From JBKBXU01 sp046313675 (GTDB lineage Bacteria > Bacteroidota > Bacteroidia > Cytophagales > Cytophagaceae): a DNA stretch of 48,598 nucleotides. The position numbers and the translations under genes are program-made. Every line of letters begins with the position of its first letter. Within the stretch, counting starts at the first letter, position 1. The stretch covers positions 1 through 48,598 of the forward strand of contig JBKBXU010000001.1 in NCBI GenBank assembly GCA_046313675.1, read 5' to 3'. The notes beneath the pieces were generated by a model. That model worked only from the letters and a program-made list of their open reading frames with translations, had not been told where the DNA came from and made no database searches. Below, in pieces: positions 20,047 through 27,469 of the stretch.

Positions 20047-20520
20047 TTATTCATATATGCTTAATTTATGCTCTTTGTGTTCTAATAAGATTCTTCCTGG
20101 AATAGCAAACCAAACTACCCCAATCATTCCGATAATTAAAAATCGGATTAACATTCCCTTATAATACTTAGACAATTCGTTTTCTTTGATTTTGTATATT
20201 GAAAAAGGGATACAAATGATTAAAAGTAAGAATAATCCTGCCATCAACATTACCATAGACCCGGGCCACATCATTTGCCTAAAAACAGATCCGGTAATAA
20301 CAAGAGCAAGAATCACCCCAGTTAAACCGGAAAAAATGTAACTGTTTTGAAAACCTAATTCAATTTTTTTCTTAAACAAAAGCCAGGAAAAGGCAAAATA
20401 GGATAAGCCCAGGATGATAAACACTAAAACCATTACAGGCTCAGATGCAGGAATATCTAGCAGTGTACCTATTCCTGCCAATACATAAGCAGCAATTAAA
20501 ACAATTTCAAAAATTTTCAT
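20047..20520 (-). CDS. Hypothetical membrane protein, four helices
   Basis: This 157-residue protein has hydrophobic segments at about residues 4-22, 27-48, 58-78, 85-105 and 125-145, so it has four or five membrane helices. It has no motif I recognise. The start ATG 20520 is followed directly by the first hydrophobic segment. It lies in a minus-strand run with the tandem paralogous membrane proteins upstream (20634-22237), possibly one transcript. Confidence 0.65.
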   Translation of the reverse strand: MKIFEIVLIAAYVLAGIGTLLDIPASEPVMVLVFIILGLSYFAFSWLLFKKKIELGFQNSYIFSGLTGVILALVITGSVFRQMMWPGSMVMLMAGLFLLLIICIPFSIYKIKENELSKYYKGMLIRFLIIGMIGVVWFAIPGRILLEHKEHKLSIYE

Positions 20521-20541
20521 AAGACTTCTATGGCTTGATTT

Positions 20542-20631
20542 TTATTTTTTCAACAAGAGCAGGAACAATGTGGCATTGAAAAATAGAGATGTGCATAAAA
20601 AATAAAGATTATGCCAGTTCTCAGGGTTCAT
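20542..20631 (-). CDS. Possible 29-residue membrane microprotein
   Basis: A short ORF starts 2 bases after the stop of the 20634-21431 gene (TAA-AA-ATG). It encodes a polar N terminus (MNPENWHNLYF) and a hydrophobic C-terminal helix ending LLLLKK. Its position suggests translational coupling. Nothing else supports it; it may be chance. Confidence 0.25.
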   Translation of the reverse strand: MNPENWHNLYFLCTSLFFNATLFLLLLKK

Positions 20632-20633
20632 TT

Positions 20634-21431
20634 TTAGAAAACTGAGCTTGAATTGTCTTTTCGTTCTGTAAATACATAAAGTAGAATATGGGTTTTCTTC
20701 TTTGAGTTCAATTCGTCCGGTCCTGTATATATGTAATTGATTTTAAGTTCCGGGTGTTTATCTTCAAAAGCTTTAATCGTGTTTTCCATTGTAAACTTGT
20801 CTCCTAAAAATGGCATATCAAATTTGTAAACGCCATTAACAACTTCTTCTCCTTCAACGGGCTTTATTTTGTTTGCATAAGTTTCTTTTGAAAAGTCAAT
20901 AATGGAATAAGTAGTTATCGCTGTTAAAATCAAACCTGCCAATAGTCCGATTTTAATGTCTCTCGAAAATGAAAGTTTAATAATTCGTTCGTCTGTTAGA
21001 GAATTGTATTTGAATACCGCCCAGGAAACTATCAATATTATCCAAAATATAGCGTGTTCGAGCAAGGTAAACCTGTCTCCAAAAACTTGGTCGCCAATGG
21101 TGAAAAAACTGAACAAGAATACAGAAAATAAAATCCCTCTGTAAAACCACTGTTCTGAAATTTTTTCTTTTCCATTAAATAAGTTGATAAGGGCAAATAA
21201 ATAACAAACAAAAACGACAACTTCAATAAGTGAAACTCCTGCTAAGGCAAGGGTTGCAAAGATGGGGTCGGTAAGTCCCAAAGAACCAAAGAACTTGACA
21301 AATAAGGTATAAAAATCTGCACCTACCCATAATGGGTAAACGTCAGGAATAATTTTGTCTATAACGGTTAACGCTCCGAAAAATACCCAATATATTAGGA
21401 CAAGAAATTGTATGGTTTTTTTTTCTTTCAT
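20634..21431 (-). CDS. Hypothetical membrane protein, paralogue of its upstream neighbour
   Basis: This 265-residue protein has about six membrane helices, then a soluble C-terminal domain of about 90 residues (FTMENTIKAFEDKHPELKIN then YIYTGP). It shares length, helix layout and key strings with the protein at 21428-22237: IGDQVFGD versus IGDQIFGD, LLEHAIFWIILIVSW versus LLEHALFWFITLLSW, and INYIYTGP versus IQYIYTAP. The two are a tandem duplication. The genes overlap by 4 bases (ATGA), so they are co-translated. I do not recognise the family. The soluble tail after the last helix should lie on one side of the membrane and might bind a ligand or partner. Confidence 0.75.
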   Translation of the reverse strand: MKEKKTIQFLVLIYWVFFGALTVIDKIIPDVYPLWVGADFYTLFVKFFGSLGLTDPIFATLALAGVSLIEVVVFVCYLFALINLFNGKEKISEQWFYRGILFSVFLFSFFTIGDQVFGDRFTLLEHAIFWIILIVSWAVFKYNSLTDERIIKLSFSRDIKIGLLAGLILTAITTYSIIDFSKETYANKIKPVEGEEVVNGVYKFDMPFLGDKFTMENTIKAFEDKHPELKINYIYTGPDELNSKKKTHILLYVFTERKDNSSSVF

Positions 21432-22237
21432 TTTTTGTCTGTTTGAATGTAAATGATAAGTCCATCTGATTCGCCCAATCTCAATGGTGTTGGCGCAGTA
21501 TATATGTATTGAATGCTTAAATCAGGGTGGTCTTCTTTAAACTTGGCAATGGTATTTTCAAATGCCTGGCTTCCTGCAAGAAAGGGGAACTGGATTTTAT
21601 ACTTGTTTTCAGTTACTTTAATTGCATCAACGGCTTGTGTCCTTTCAACAAACGCAGTATGGTTGTGCCAAAATATCGAAAAAGTAGTGATGGCACCAAG
21701 TACGGCAATAAGAGCCGTTGCAGAAACAAATTGTCTTGTATTGATTGAAAAATTGTCAAAAATTTGAATTTGGTCAATGTGTATGAAAATAATCCAGGAC
21801 AATAGCGTGATAAACCAAAACAAGGCGTGTTCTAAGAGTTCAAAGTGGTCGCCAAAAATTTGGTCGCCTATGGAAAAGTAGGTAAATATAATAAGCGTTA
21901 ATACGATTCCAATAAAAAACCAAGACCGCGAAGCCTCCATATTTTTCTTTATTAGATGAAGCAATGCACCTGAAAAAAACACAAAAGCAAAGATTTCTAA
22001 GCCTGCTGTAATAATCAGTGCAATGTTGGTTATTGCTGGGTTTCCAAGTCCAAGTGAGTCAAAAAACCGCTCGAATTGGGCAAATCTGTCTTTGCCCACA
22101 AATAGAAAATGTGCCCCACCAATAAGTTTGTCAACACTATTTAACAGCCAAAATAAGATCCAAAAGATAAGGATGAAATACCTGATTAAGTCTTTCCCAA
22201 TTATTCTTTTGATACTGTCTAAATTTTTATCTTCCAT
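21428..22237 (-). CDS. Hypothetical membrane protein, first of a tandem paralogous pair
   Basis: This 269-residue protein starts with a charged segment (MEDKNLDSIKRIIGKDLIR). About six helices follow, including the shared motif YFSIGDQIFGDHFELLEHAL, and then a soluble C-terminal domain with FENTIAKFKEDHPDLSIQY. See its paralogue downstream. The pair may form a heterodimer (inference from tandem order, 4-base overlap and sequence similarity). A mosaic intergenic element lies directly upstream (22238-22499). Confidence 0.75.
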   Translation of the reverse strand: MEDKNLDSIKRIIGKDLIRYFILIFWILFWLLNSVDKLIGGAHFLFVGKDRFAQFERFFDSLGLGNPAITNIALIITAGLEIFAFVFFSGALLHLIKKNMEASRSWFFIGIVLTLIIFTYFSIGDQIFGDHFELLEHALFWFITLLSWIIFIHIDQIQIFDNFSINTRQFVSATALIAVLGAITTFSIFWHNHTAFVERTQAVDAIKVTENKYKIQFPFLAGSQAFENTIAKFKEDHPDLSIQYIYTAPTPLRLGESDGLIIYIQTDKK

Positions 22238-22504
22238 GTGTCGCTATTTATAAAATAAACGTATGTTAATATCTGTCGTTTCTTGTCTGCACCCGGTTCG
22301 GTAAAATTACCTAAATAATGTCGGAACAACCCAATAAAGAACTTGACCATCCCATTCTCCACCACGTGCACAGGCTCATCATCTGAGCAGGGCCTTTTAA
22401 ATAAGCAAACCACATAGGAGAAATCAGGCTGATGGATCAGTTAAACATTGCATTCATGCCGGGTCGTACCGACCACACGAATGCTTAGTTATTAGCACCA
22501 ATTT
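22238..22504. repeat. Non-coding element with terminal hairpin
   Basis: This stretch fills the gap between two minus-strand genes. At one end GCATTC (22450-22455) pairs with GAATGC (22479-22484), and inside it GGTCG (22462-22466) pairs with CGACC (22470-22474) around TAC, giving a strong two-step hairpin. AGTTA occurs just outside each side of the hairpin, possibly a target duplication. A 64-codon minus ORF (22219-22413) overlaps the next gene's start and is not accepted as a protein. The element resembles interspersed intergenic elements of Bacteroidetes, but this was not checked. Confidence 0.45.
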
Positions 22505-22951
22505 TTATTCTTCGTGTTTATCCAGGTTCCAATCTTTATTCCCCCTTATTTCTTTCCATTTCCAATAAGTTTCATAAAATTTATCGTGCAACCAGTCATC
22601 TACTGGTTCTGGATTTTCACAAGGTTCTTCATCAATAACTTTAAGTCCACTCCAATCACCATTGTCGTTTTTAGGAAATCCAGTTCCGTCAAATAGGTTT
22701 AGCATATTAAAAACAACTCCAGCACTACTGTCAGCGATAACCTTTCTAAGTGCATTCCTTAAATGTTCGTTATTATTAAGCTGCTTAAGTGCTTCAATTT
22801 CTTGTTCAGTCAATCCGCAGTTGGGAGGATATGTCATAAAGTTAAAATCTTTTCTGTCGAGAATATTGGTAACTAAAATGCCTGCATATTCTTCAATGTC
22901 TTGATGAGTATCTAGAAGTAGTGTATTGGCGTTTGAATTTGATAAGTTCAT
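22505..22951 (-). CDS. Hypothetical protein of a two-gene accessory unit
   Basis: This 148-residue acidic cytoplasmic protein has no signal peptide or membrane helix. It is mainly helical (LTEQEIEALKQLNNNEHLRN) and ends in a Trp- and acid-rich tail (DDWLHDKFYETYWKWKEIRG). I do not recognise the family. Its size, acidity and pairing with a small upstream gene (12 bases after the restored stop at 22964) are like toxin-immunity or antitoxin-type accessory genes, but no toxin is visible. It sits in a mosaic patch with a truncated gene and repeats. Confidence 0.6.
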   Translation of the reverse strand: MNLSNSNANTLLLDTHQDIEEYAGILVTNILDRKDFNFMTYPPNCGLTEQEIEALKQLNNNEHLRNALRKVIADSSAGVVFNMLNLFDGTGFPKNDNGDWSGLKVIDEEPCENPEPVDDWLHDKFYETYWKWKEIRGNKDWNLDKHEE

Positions 22952-22963
22952 AGTTTTATGTTA

Positions 22964-23202
22964 TTAAGGCCAAATAAATTCTTTTGCTTTTAAACTTTCT
23001 GGGTCAAACCACTCTTCTGCAATTTCCTGATAAATAGGTTGCCTTTTTTGTCGGTTTTTGTTTGAAATAAGTCTCCAACTGGTGCACCATGTAAGTATCT
23101 AAGTCGACCATTTGAATCAAATTTAACTTTTCCTTCATTAAGTAAGCCTTCAAACTTTGGCCAATTTATAATATTGTCTTTTGTTATTTTGATTCTTTCC
23201 AT
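22964..23202 (-). pseudogene. Small hypothetical protein, frameshifted near the C terminus
   Basis: The open frame gives 70 residues and ends at 22990. Another frame continues through IYQEIAEEWFDPESLKAKEF to IWP and a stop at 22964. Adding one A in GGCAACC (minus strand, plus 23037-23043) fuses them as TDKKGKPIYQE, giving a well-formed 79-residue protein containing GRLRYLHGAPVGDLF. The gene is thus disrupted by one missing base, or the sequence has an error there. Function is unknown. It precedes the 148-residue acidic protein by 12 bases, so the two probably form one unit. Confidence 0.6.
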
Positions 23203-23231
23203 TGATTTTAAAGGTGTCGTTCCAAATTCTG

Positions 23232-23272
23232 ACTAACGTTTAGTGTATGAAATGTGCCGGGTTTTGAACCAC
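23232..23272 (+). repeat. CTAACG-type element at the RhuM truncation point
   Basis: The plus-strand string CTAACGTTTAGTGTATGAA and the following TGTGCCGGG, TTTTGAACC mark exactly where RhuM homology ends. CTAACG recurs at 23884, at the start of the GC-rich element. I recall similar TAACG-starting intergenic elements next to small ORFs in Bacteroidetes genomes, but this is recollection, not a search result. Confidence 0.4.
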
Positions 23273-23579
23273 AAAAGTAGCTTTATTTGAATTTACTCGG
23301 TATCCAACTGCAATAATAACATCAAGACTATAAAAAGTTGTTTTATATTTTTTACCATCATCGGCAGTATGTTCCAAAAATGGAACTAACTGAATCTTCT
23401 TGTAATTCACCACTTTCAAAAATGTTTTTTAAATGCTTAGTGATCGCAGGTCTTTGCACGCCAAAAAGTTCGCCAAGAGACTTCTGGGTCATCCAAAAGG
23501 TTTCATCCTGATAGAACACCTCAATTTTGATGTTACCATCATCTCCTTTATAAAAAATTATTTCTGACTCTTTTGCCAT
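23240..23579 (-). pseudogene. RhuM-family (virulence protein) N-terminal remnant
   Basis: The first frame encodes MAKESEIIFYKGDDGNIKIE through FWMTQKSLGELFGVQRPAIT and ESGELQEDSVSS, the N terminus of RhuM-family proteins, which are Fic/DNA-binding-like accessory proteins of islands. One surplus T in a five-T run breaks the frame. The next frame continues LEHTADDGKKYKTTFYSL and VIIAVGYRVNSNKAT. After NSNKAT the family sequence stops abruptly and is replaced by an AT-rich element with CTAACG. Full RhuM proteins are about 330 residues, so only about one third remains. It is a dead gene fragment with both a frameshift and a truncation. Confidence 0.85.
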
Positions 23580-23880
23580 TTAATATTCATTCAAAAAATA
23601 AAACTATTACTGTATCCTTTAATGTATCATTTCTTTGCATGAATGCCTACTATTATATAATCCGAAACTAGTTTCGCATATATCCCATATATCCGTAGTT
23701 GAAGCCTTATTTTATATAATTACAGACAGCAAGCCACTGATTACAGGCCTATTAAAACTAAGCCTAATTTCTAAAAACGCAAAGAAAGTGTTGCTTTTTT
23801 ACTTCTTCGGTGTTTTGGTCAATATCAAACCTGAATTAAGCAAAACAATTATGAAAAACCGTTTGTAATCATTTGAAACG
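23580..23880. other. AT-rich gap with one doubtful ORF
   Basis: It contains a 77-codon plus ORF (23635-23868) with no recognisable motif, ending 15 bases before a CTAACG element. The region lies upstream of the rhuM remnant and may hold its former promoter. No confident feature is seen. Confidence 0.4.
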
Positions 23881-23883
23881 TTC

Positions 23884-24070
23884 ACTAACGGATCCGGGCC
23901 TCAACATAGACCTGACACCAACCGTCCACCCGGAGACGCTATGCGCCAGGGACGCGTAAGGCAGCCGACGAAGGAGGCTGGTACAAGTACGGAAGCGATA
24001 GCAGACCCTGAAGCAGGCCCGGTGACACAGCGGCAAGTGGGCTGATACGTGTAGCTGTGGCAGGCGCCCA
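23884..24070 (+). ncRNA. GC-rich structured element, unknown class
   Basis: The composition changes sharply from AT-rich to visibly GC-rich for about 190 bases, then back. CCGGGCCT (23894-23901) pairs perfectly with AGGCCCGG (24015-24022) over a long range. CAGCC (23962-23966) pairs with GGCTG (23976-23980), and TGGGC (24038-24042) with GCCCA (24066-24070). No long reading frame fits on either strand. It begins with CTAACG, like the element at 23232. It could be a structured RNA, a mobile-element end or an interspersed repeat; class unknown. Confidence 0.4.
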
Positions 24071-24246
24071 AATCAAACTAGTATTTCATAAGGCTACCAG
24101 AATTCTGAGAATTATTAATAATTTTGAAATGTTTTATGTATAATGATGTCTAATTATTACTAAAATATTCTGAGAAAGCCTTTTAATAAAGCATTGTGAG
24201 GAGTGGATTCGTTTTAGGGTCTTTTTCCGGATTATAACTTGAGGTT

Positions 24247-25902
24247 ATGGCAAAGAACGTAAATAGTGGAAGTATATCTGATTCAGGCATTGAATATTCA
24301 AGATTTGTCGCATTTGTAAAATATCTTTTAGAAGAAAATTTTGAAGAGCAAATAATAGAAGATAATATTCAACGGAGTAAGGAGATCGATTTACCTATTT
24401 TTCAGCACATGTTCGTTGTTGATGAAACAAGCCTCCGTGGGTTATTTAAAGATCGTTTTATTGAAAGATTTCTGCGTCCAATATCAGAAGGAAGAGGAAT
24501 GGAGAGTTCCGTCCAAAATCTTGAAAATTGGAAGAGCGGCCTGAATCTGATTGTGTCGAAAGACCGCGTTACCATGAATGATATTTTTCTTATTGTACAG
24601 ACAAGAAAAGCCACACTGATTAATTTTTTAACGAATTATTCAAAGGAACCTTCGGTATGGACAGGGGTGCTGGAAGATTTGGAAGCCTTTTTCGGAAGAA
24701 TTCAGCTCTTAAGTATTGATGCGTATCAGGATATATTGCAGGACAGGCTGGAAAGGAATGACCGGATATTGAATACCATCATTGATAGCATGCCGGTAAT
24801 TATTACCAGCTTTGATGAAAATGCAAATTACCTTGAAATAAAAGGCTCCGGGCTAAAATACATTGGATTAAAAGAAAATGAACTTGTAGGTAAAAATTTG
24901 TACGATGCATATCCAGACGCCGAAAACCTGAGATATGTTTTTCAAAATCAAAATAGCCATAGATTCGAAGGGCATATTACCTATAATGGCGAAAAAAGAG
25001 TTTATGACAATTTTTATTTCCCTGATAAAGCGGGAGGAATTACAGGTTTCAGCCTGGATATTACAGACCGGAAAAAAGTGGAAGACAAACTTCGGGCGAG
25101 TGAAGCAAGTCTGTCAAAGTTAAACAGTGATTTGGAAGAAAGGGTCATAATACGAACGGAAGAACTGGAAAACAGCAAAGAAGAATTGCTGGTAATGAAC
25201 GAGGAATTGAAAAGTAAGAATGATCAACTGATAAAAATTAATAATGACCTGGATAATTTTATTTATACAGCTTCTCATGATTTGAAAGCACCTATAAGTA
25301 ATATCGAAGGCCTTGTGGAGCATCTAAGTGAGCAGGATTTGGGTTCTAAAGATTTTCATACATTGATGGAAATGATCCATCTAAGCATAAAAAGGTTTAA
25401 AGATACTATTCAGGATCTGACCGAAATTGCAAAGATTCAAAGAGGGCAGGATGACATAAATGAGTTAAATAATCTTGAAGACTTATTGCGTGGCATTGAA
25501 GAGGACCTTTCAAAAAATATCAATGAGGTAAAACCAATTGTAGAGAGGACTTTTTCTGTAAACGAAATAGTTTTTCCGAAAAAAGACCTCAGGAGTATAT
25601 TAATGAATCTTTACAGCAATTCGCTGAAATATCATGATACTTCCCGAAAATCTCACATCACAATTGAATCCGGAAGGCTGGGAGGAAAAACTTTTATATC
25701 CTTCAGGGACAACGGATTGGGGATTCCTGAGAATAAAAGAGAACTTGTTTTTCAAATGTTTAAGCGTGCTCACCAACATGTGGAAGGTACCGGTTTGGGG
25801 CTTTATATAGTAAAAAGAATCATGGAAAATCATGGAGGCAGAGTGGAATTAGAAAGTAATGAGGGCGAGGGAACGGCTTTTACTTTGTTTTTTCCAGGGT
25901 AG
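24247..25902 (+). CDS. PAS-domain sensor histidine kinase, cytoplasmic
   Basis: This 551-residue kinase has no membrane segment. Residues 1-165 form a helical N-terminal domain similar in style to RsbR/globin-like sensor regions. A PAS domain (about 172-275) ends in the typical DITDRKKVED. A coiled coil (about 280-335) leads into HisKA with ASHDLKAPI (His344). The ATPase domain has the N box NLYSNSLKYHD, RDNGLGIPE and GTGLGLYIVKRI. All catalytic boxes are intact. No response regulator gene is adjacent, so it is an orphan kinase whose input is probably cytoplasmic or delivered by the PAS domain. Confidence 0.92.
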   Translation: MAKNVNSGSISDSGIEYSRFVAFVKYLLEENFEEQIIEDNIQRSKEIDLPIFQHMFVVDETSLRGLFKDRFIERFLRPISEGRGMESSVQNLENWKSGLNLIVSKDRVTMNDIFLIVQTRKATLINFLTNYSKEPSVWTGVLEDLEAFFGRIQLLSIDAYQDILQDRLERNDRILNTIIDSMPVIITSFDENANYLEIKGSGLKYIGLKENELVGKNLYDAYPDAENLRYVFQNQNSHRFEGHITYNGEKRVYDNFYFPDKAGGITGFSLDITDRKKVEDKLRASEASLSKLNSDLEERVIIRTEELENSKEELLVMNEELKSKNDQLIKINNDLDNFIYTASHDLKAPISNIEGLVEHLSEQDLGSKDFHTLMEMIHLSIKRFKDTIQDLTEIAKIQRGQDDINELNNLEDLLRGIEEDLSKNINEVKPIVERTFSVNEIVFPKKDLRSILMNLYSNSLKYHDTSRKSHITIESGRLGGKTFISFRDNGLGIPENKRELVFQMFKRAHQHVEGTGLGLYIVKRIMENHGGRVELESNEGEGTAFTLFFPG

Positions 25903-25918
25903 CTACCACCATTATTTA

Positions 25919-26233
25919 TCATTTACTGTTTCTGGTATACCATAATCCGGCCAAAAAAATAGCAGGAGTCACTATAAAAACACTCCGAATCACGGTTCTT
26001 TTTATGTTTTTGATTCGCTCTTTGCGATTTATTAACTCAGAAATTCGTTCCCTAAGCTTTATAAGCTCCATTTCAATAACTAATTCATTGGCTACTCTGT
26101 GCAGTTGAATTTCCTTCGCCAGGGAAGAATCATAATTAAGCCTCTCCTCTATCCATTGCTTGTTTTCCGGGTCTAACTCATTATTGAGGTATTTTTCTGC
26201 AATTATAAATTCGTCGGTAAGTCCTGTTGTCAT
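25919..26233 (-). CDS. Small anti-sigma-like membrane protein
   Basis: This 104-residue protein has a soluble N terminus (AEKYLNNELDPENKQWIEER then LNYDSSLAKEI), typical of the cytosolic part of Bacteroidetes anti-sigma/FecR-like proteins. A charged, probably coiled-coil stretch and one membrane helix (about residues 83-99) end it. The Cys/His zinc motif is absent and no ECF sigma gene is adjacent. It may be a stand-alone membrane-tethered adaptor; function unknown. It converges with the kinase gene (16 bases between stops). Confidence 0.6.
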   Translation of the reverse strand: MTTGLTDEFIIAEKYLNNELDPENKQWIEERLNYDSSLAKEIQLHRVANELVIEMELIKLRERISELINRKERIKNIKRTVIRSVFIVTPAIFLAGLWYTRNSK

Positions 26234-26439
26234 AAAATGGTACTTTATAAAACAACAATGGAATGTCTATTAAGGTTAAGGGAAGAGGGGGTAAAAATTT
26301 AACTTATTTTACCATTGTTGTCAGGGGAAATTTAATTTGACTGTTAAAATCTTCGAAATTCGTAAAACATTAAGAATTTTATTACTCTTTTAAAAAGGAA
26401 CCCCTTCTAAATTGATTTTAACTTCAAAATGGGTTATTT

Positions 26440-26670
26440 AACCAAGTTTTGACCTCGCCGGTCGGGCATTACTTTTCTCCTTAATGAGAAAAGTAACCAA
26501 AAGAATCAAGGCCTGTGAGTAAATTTGCTAAAACTTCCATTTTTTCCGCTAAAACTTTTGAAAATCACCTCCTTCGTCGGCTCAAACATCAAAATTTTTT
26601 ACGCTTCAAAAATGAAAATTTCTTAACCTGTCTGCCGCAGGCAGGCGCAATTTCCTCAAGAGCCCTAAAT
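26440..26670. repeat. Bacteroidetes-type intergenic repeat with palindromes
   Basis: TTACTTTTCTC (26469-26479) and GAGAAAAGTAA (26486-26496) form a perfect 11-base stem with a 6-base loop, followed by CCAAAAGAATCAAGGC. CCTGTCTGCCGCAGGCAGG (26627-26645) is a near-perfect palindrome. This text (a 'TTACTTTT...AAAAGTAACC' head with AAAACTT strings) is of the kind I associate with interspersed non-coding repeats of many Bacteroidetes genomes. The rest of the gap between 26234 and 26714 shows no gene. Confidence 0.6.
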
Positions 26671-26714
26671 TCCGATCAAACAGTACGTTAAATTATTATA
26701 ACCGGATACTAATG

Positions 26715-27161
26715 TTATTTTACAAACCATTTGGCTGCAGTTTTGTCCGAATTATTTCCTTTTGGGGTATGCTCTCCTATCAGCCAGCGTGACATGATAC
26801 GTTCGCCATTGGTATTCATTATAAAATACCAATGGTAGGCATTGTCCTGAAAAAGTAATTGGTCTCCCTGAAAAATCACGCTTATGTGGCTGGAATTCTG
26901 CATGTATACTATGCCGTTTTTGATCCAGAGATGTTCTGCATTTGCAATGTATTCTAACTCCTTATTGTAAGCCATTACCCTTACTTCTTTCCCATTTCGG
27001 ACGGCTTCTGCTAGTTTTTCAATGCTTCCTGATATGGGTTTTCCCTGCTGATCATGTTCAAATACAAGTTCCCAATTGTCTCTACTATGTCTGGGTACGG
27101 TACAGGCATAGCTTAATAATATTATTAGCACAAAAAGGTGAAGCTGTTTTAAGTGTTTCAT
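26715..27161 (-). CDS. Hypothetical lipoprotein
   Basis: This 148-residue protein has a lipoprotein signal peptide (MKHLKQLHLFVLIILLSYAC, lipobox SYAC with Cys20). The mature part has NWELVFEHDQQGKPISGS and AVRNGKEVRVMAYN, then several beta strands and YHWYFIMNTNGERIMSRWL. The GSIEKLAEAVRNGKEVRV phrase resembles small secreted proteins that bind a ligand through a beta-sheet scaffold, but I cannot name the family. It is 14 bases downstream of the 84-residue ORF on the same strand. Confidence 0.65.
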   Translation of the reverse strand: MKHLKQLHLFVLIILLSYACTVPRHSRDNWELVFEHDQQGKPISGSIEKLAEAVRNGKEVRVMAYNKELEYIANAEHLWIKNGIVYMQNSSHISVIFQGDQLLFQDNAYHWYFIMNTNGERIMSRWLIGEHTPKGNNSDKTAAKWFVK

Positions 27162-27175
27162 TTTGGGTTCCTTTA

Positions 27176-27430
27176 TTATAAAATACGCTTTTTAATAATC
27201 CAAATATCTTGTGGAATGGCCTTACCTTTTTCCGGAATCGGTTCCATGTGTTCCATAATATTGGTATTTGAAAATAAGTTGTGCATAAAAGGCTTAGGGT
27301 GAAAAGCAGAATAGGTTCTGTGGCCTTCCTTAACTTTTCCACGGACAATGAGTTTTCCCTGATTGTATTCCTTTAATTCGTTTTCGGTAAGTTTCGATGT
27401 AAAATTATCACCTTGTGTCGTTAAAGACAA
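27176..27430 (-). CDS. Hypothetical protein, possibly 5'-truncated
   Basis: The 84-residue frame starts only at a TTG codon; no ATG lies in frame between the preceding gene's stop at 27470 and this frame. Content includes NQGKLIVRGKVKEGHRTYSA and PIPEKGKAIPQDIWIIKKR. The frame is shared with the upstream 207-residue gene but separated by its stop codon. It is either a genuine TTG-start gene or the tail of a once longer gene. Function unknown. Confidence 0.4.
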   Translation of the reverse strand: MSLTTQGDNFTSKLTENELKEYNQGKLIVRGKVKEGHRTYSAFHPKPFMHNLFSNTNIMEHMEPIPEKGKAIPQDIWIIKKRIL

Positions 27431-27469
27431 TGTCTTAAAAAATAGTATAGCCGGATTAAGCTTGCAAAG

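Noticed and set aside
22219..22413. 64-codon minus-strand ORF (with HVVENGMVKFFIGLFRHYL)
   Set aside because: It overlaps the start of the membrane-protein gene at 22237 and lies in a repeat-like element; I see no conserved protein, although the DNA itself may be a repeated element.
22440..22500. Integron attC site
   Set aside because: GTTAAAC is present on the plus strand, but the partner motif is not an inverted RYYYAAC; the two GTTA motifs are in direct orientation, and no integrase gene is in the window.
23635..23868. 77-codon plus-strand ORF before the GC-rich element
   Set aside because: No motif, no promoter or neighbour support; it probably arises by chance in AT-rich sequence upstream of the rhuM remnant.
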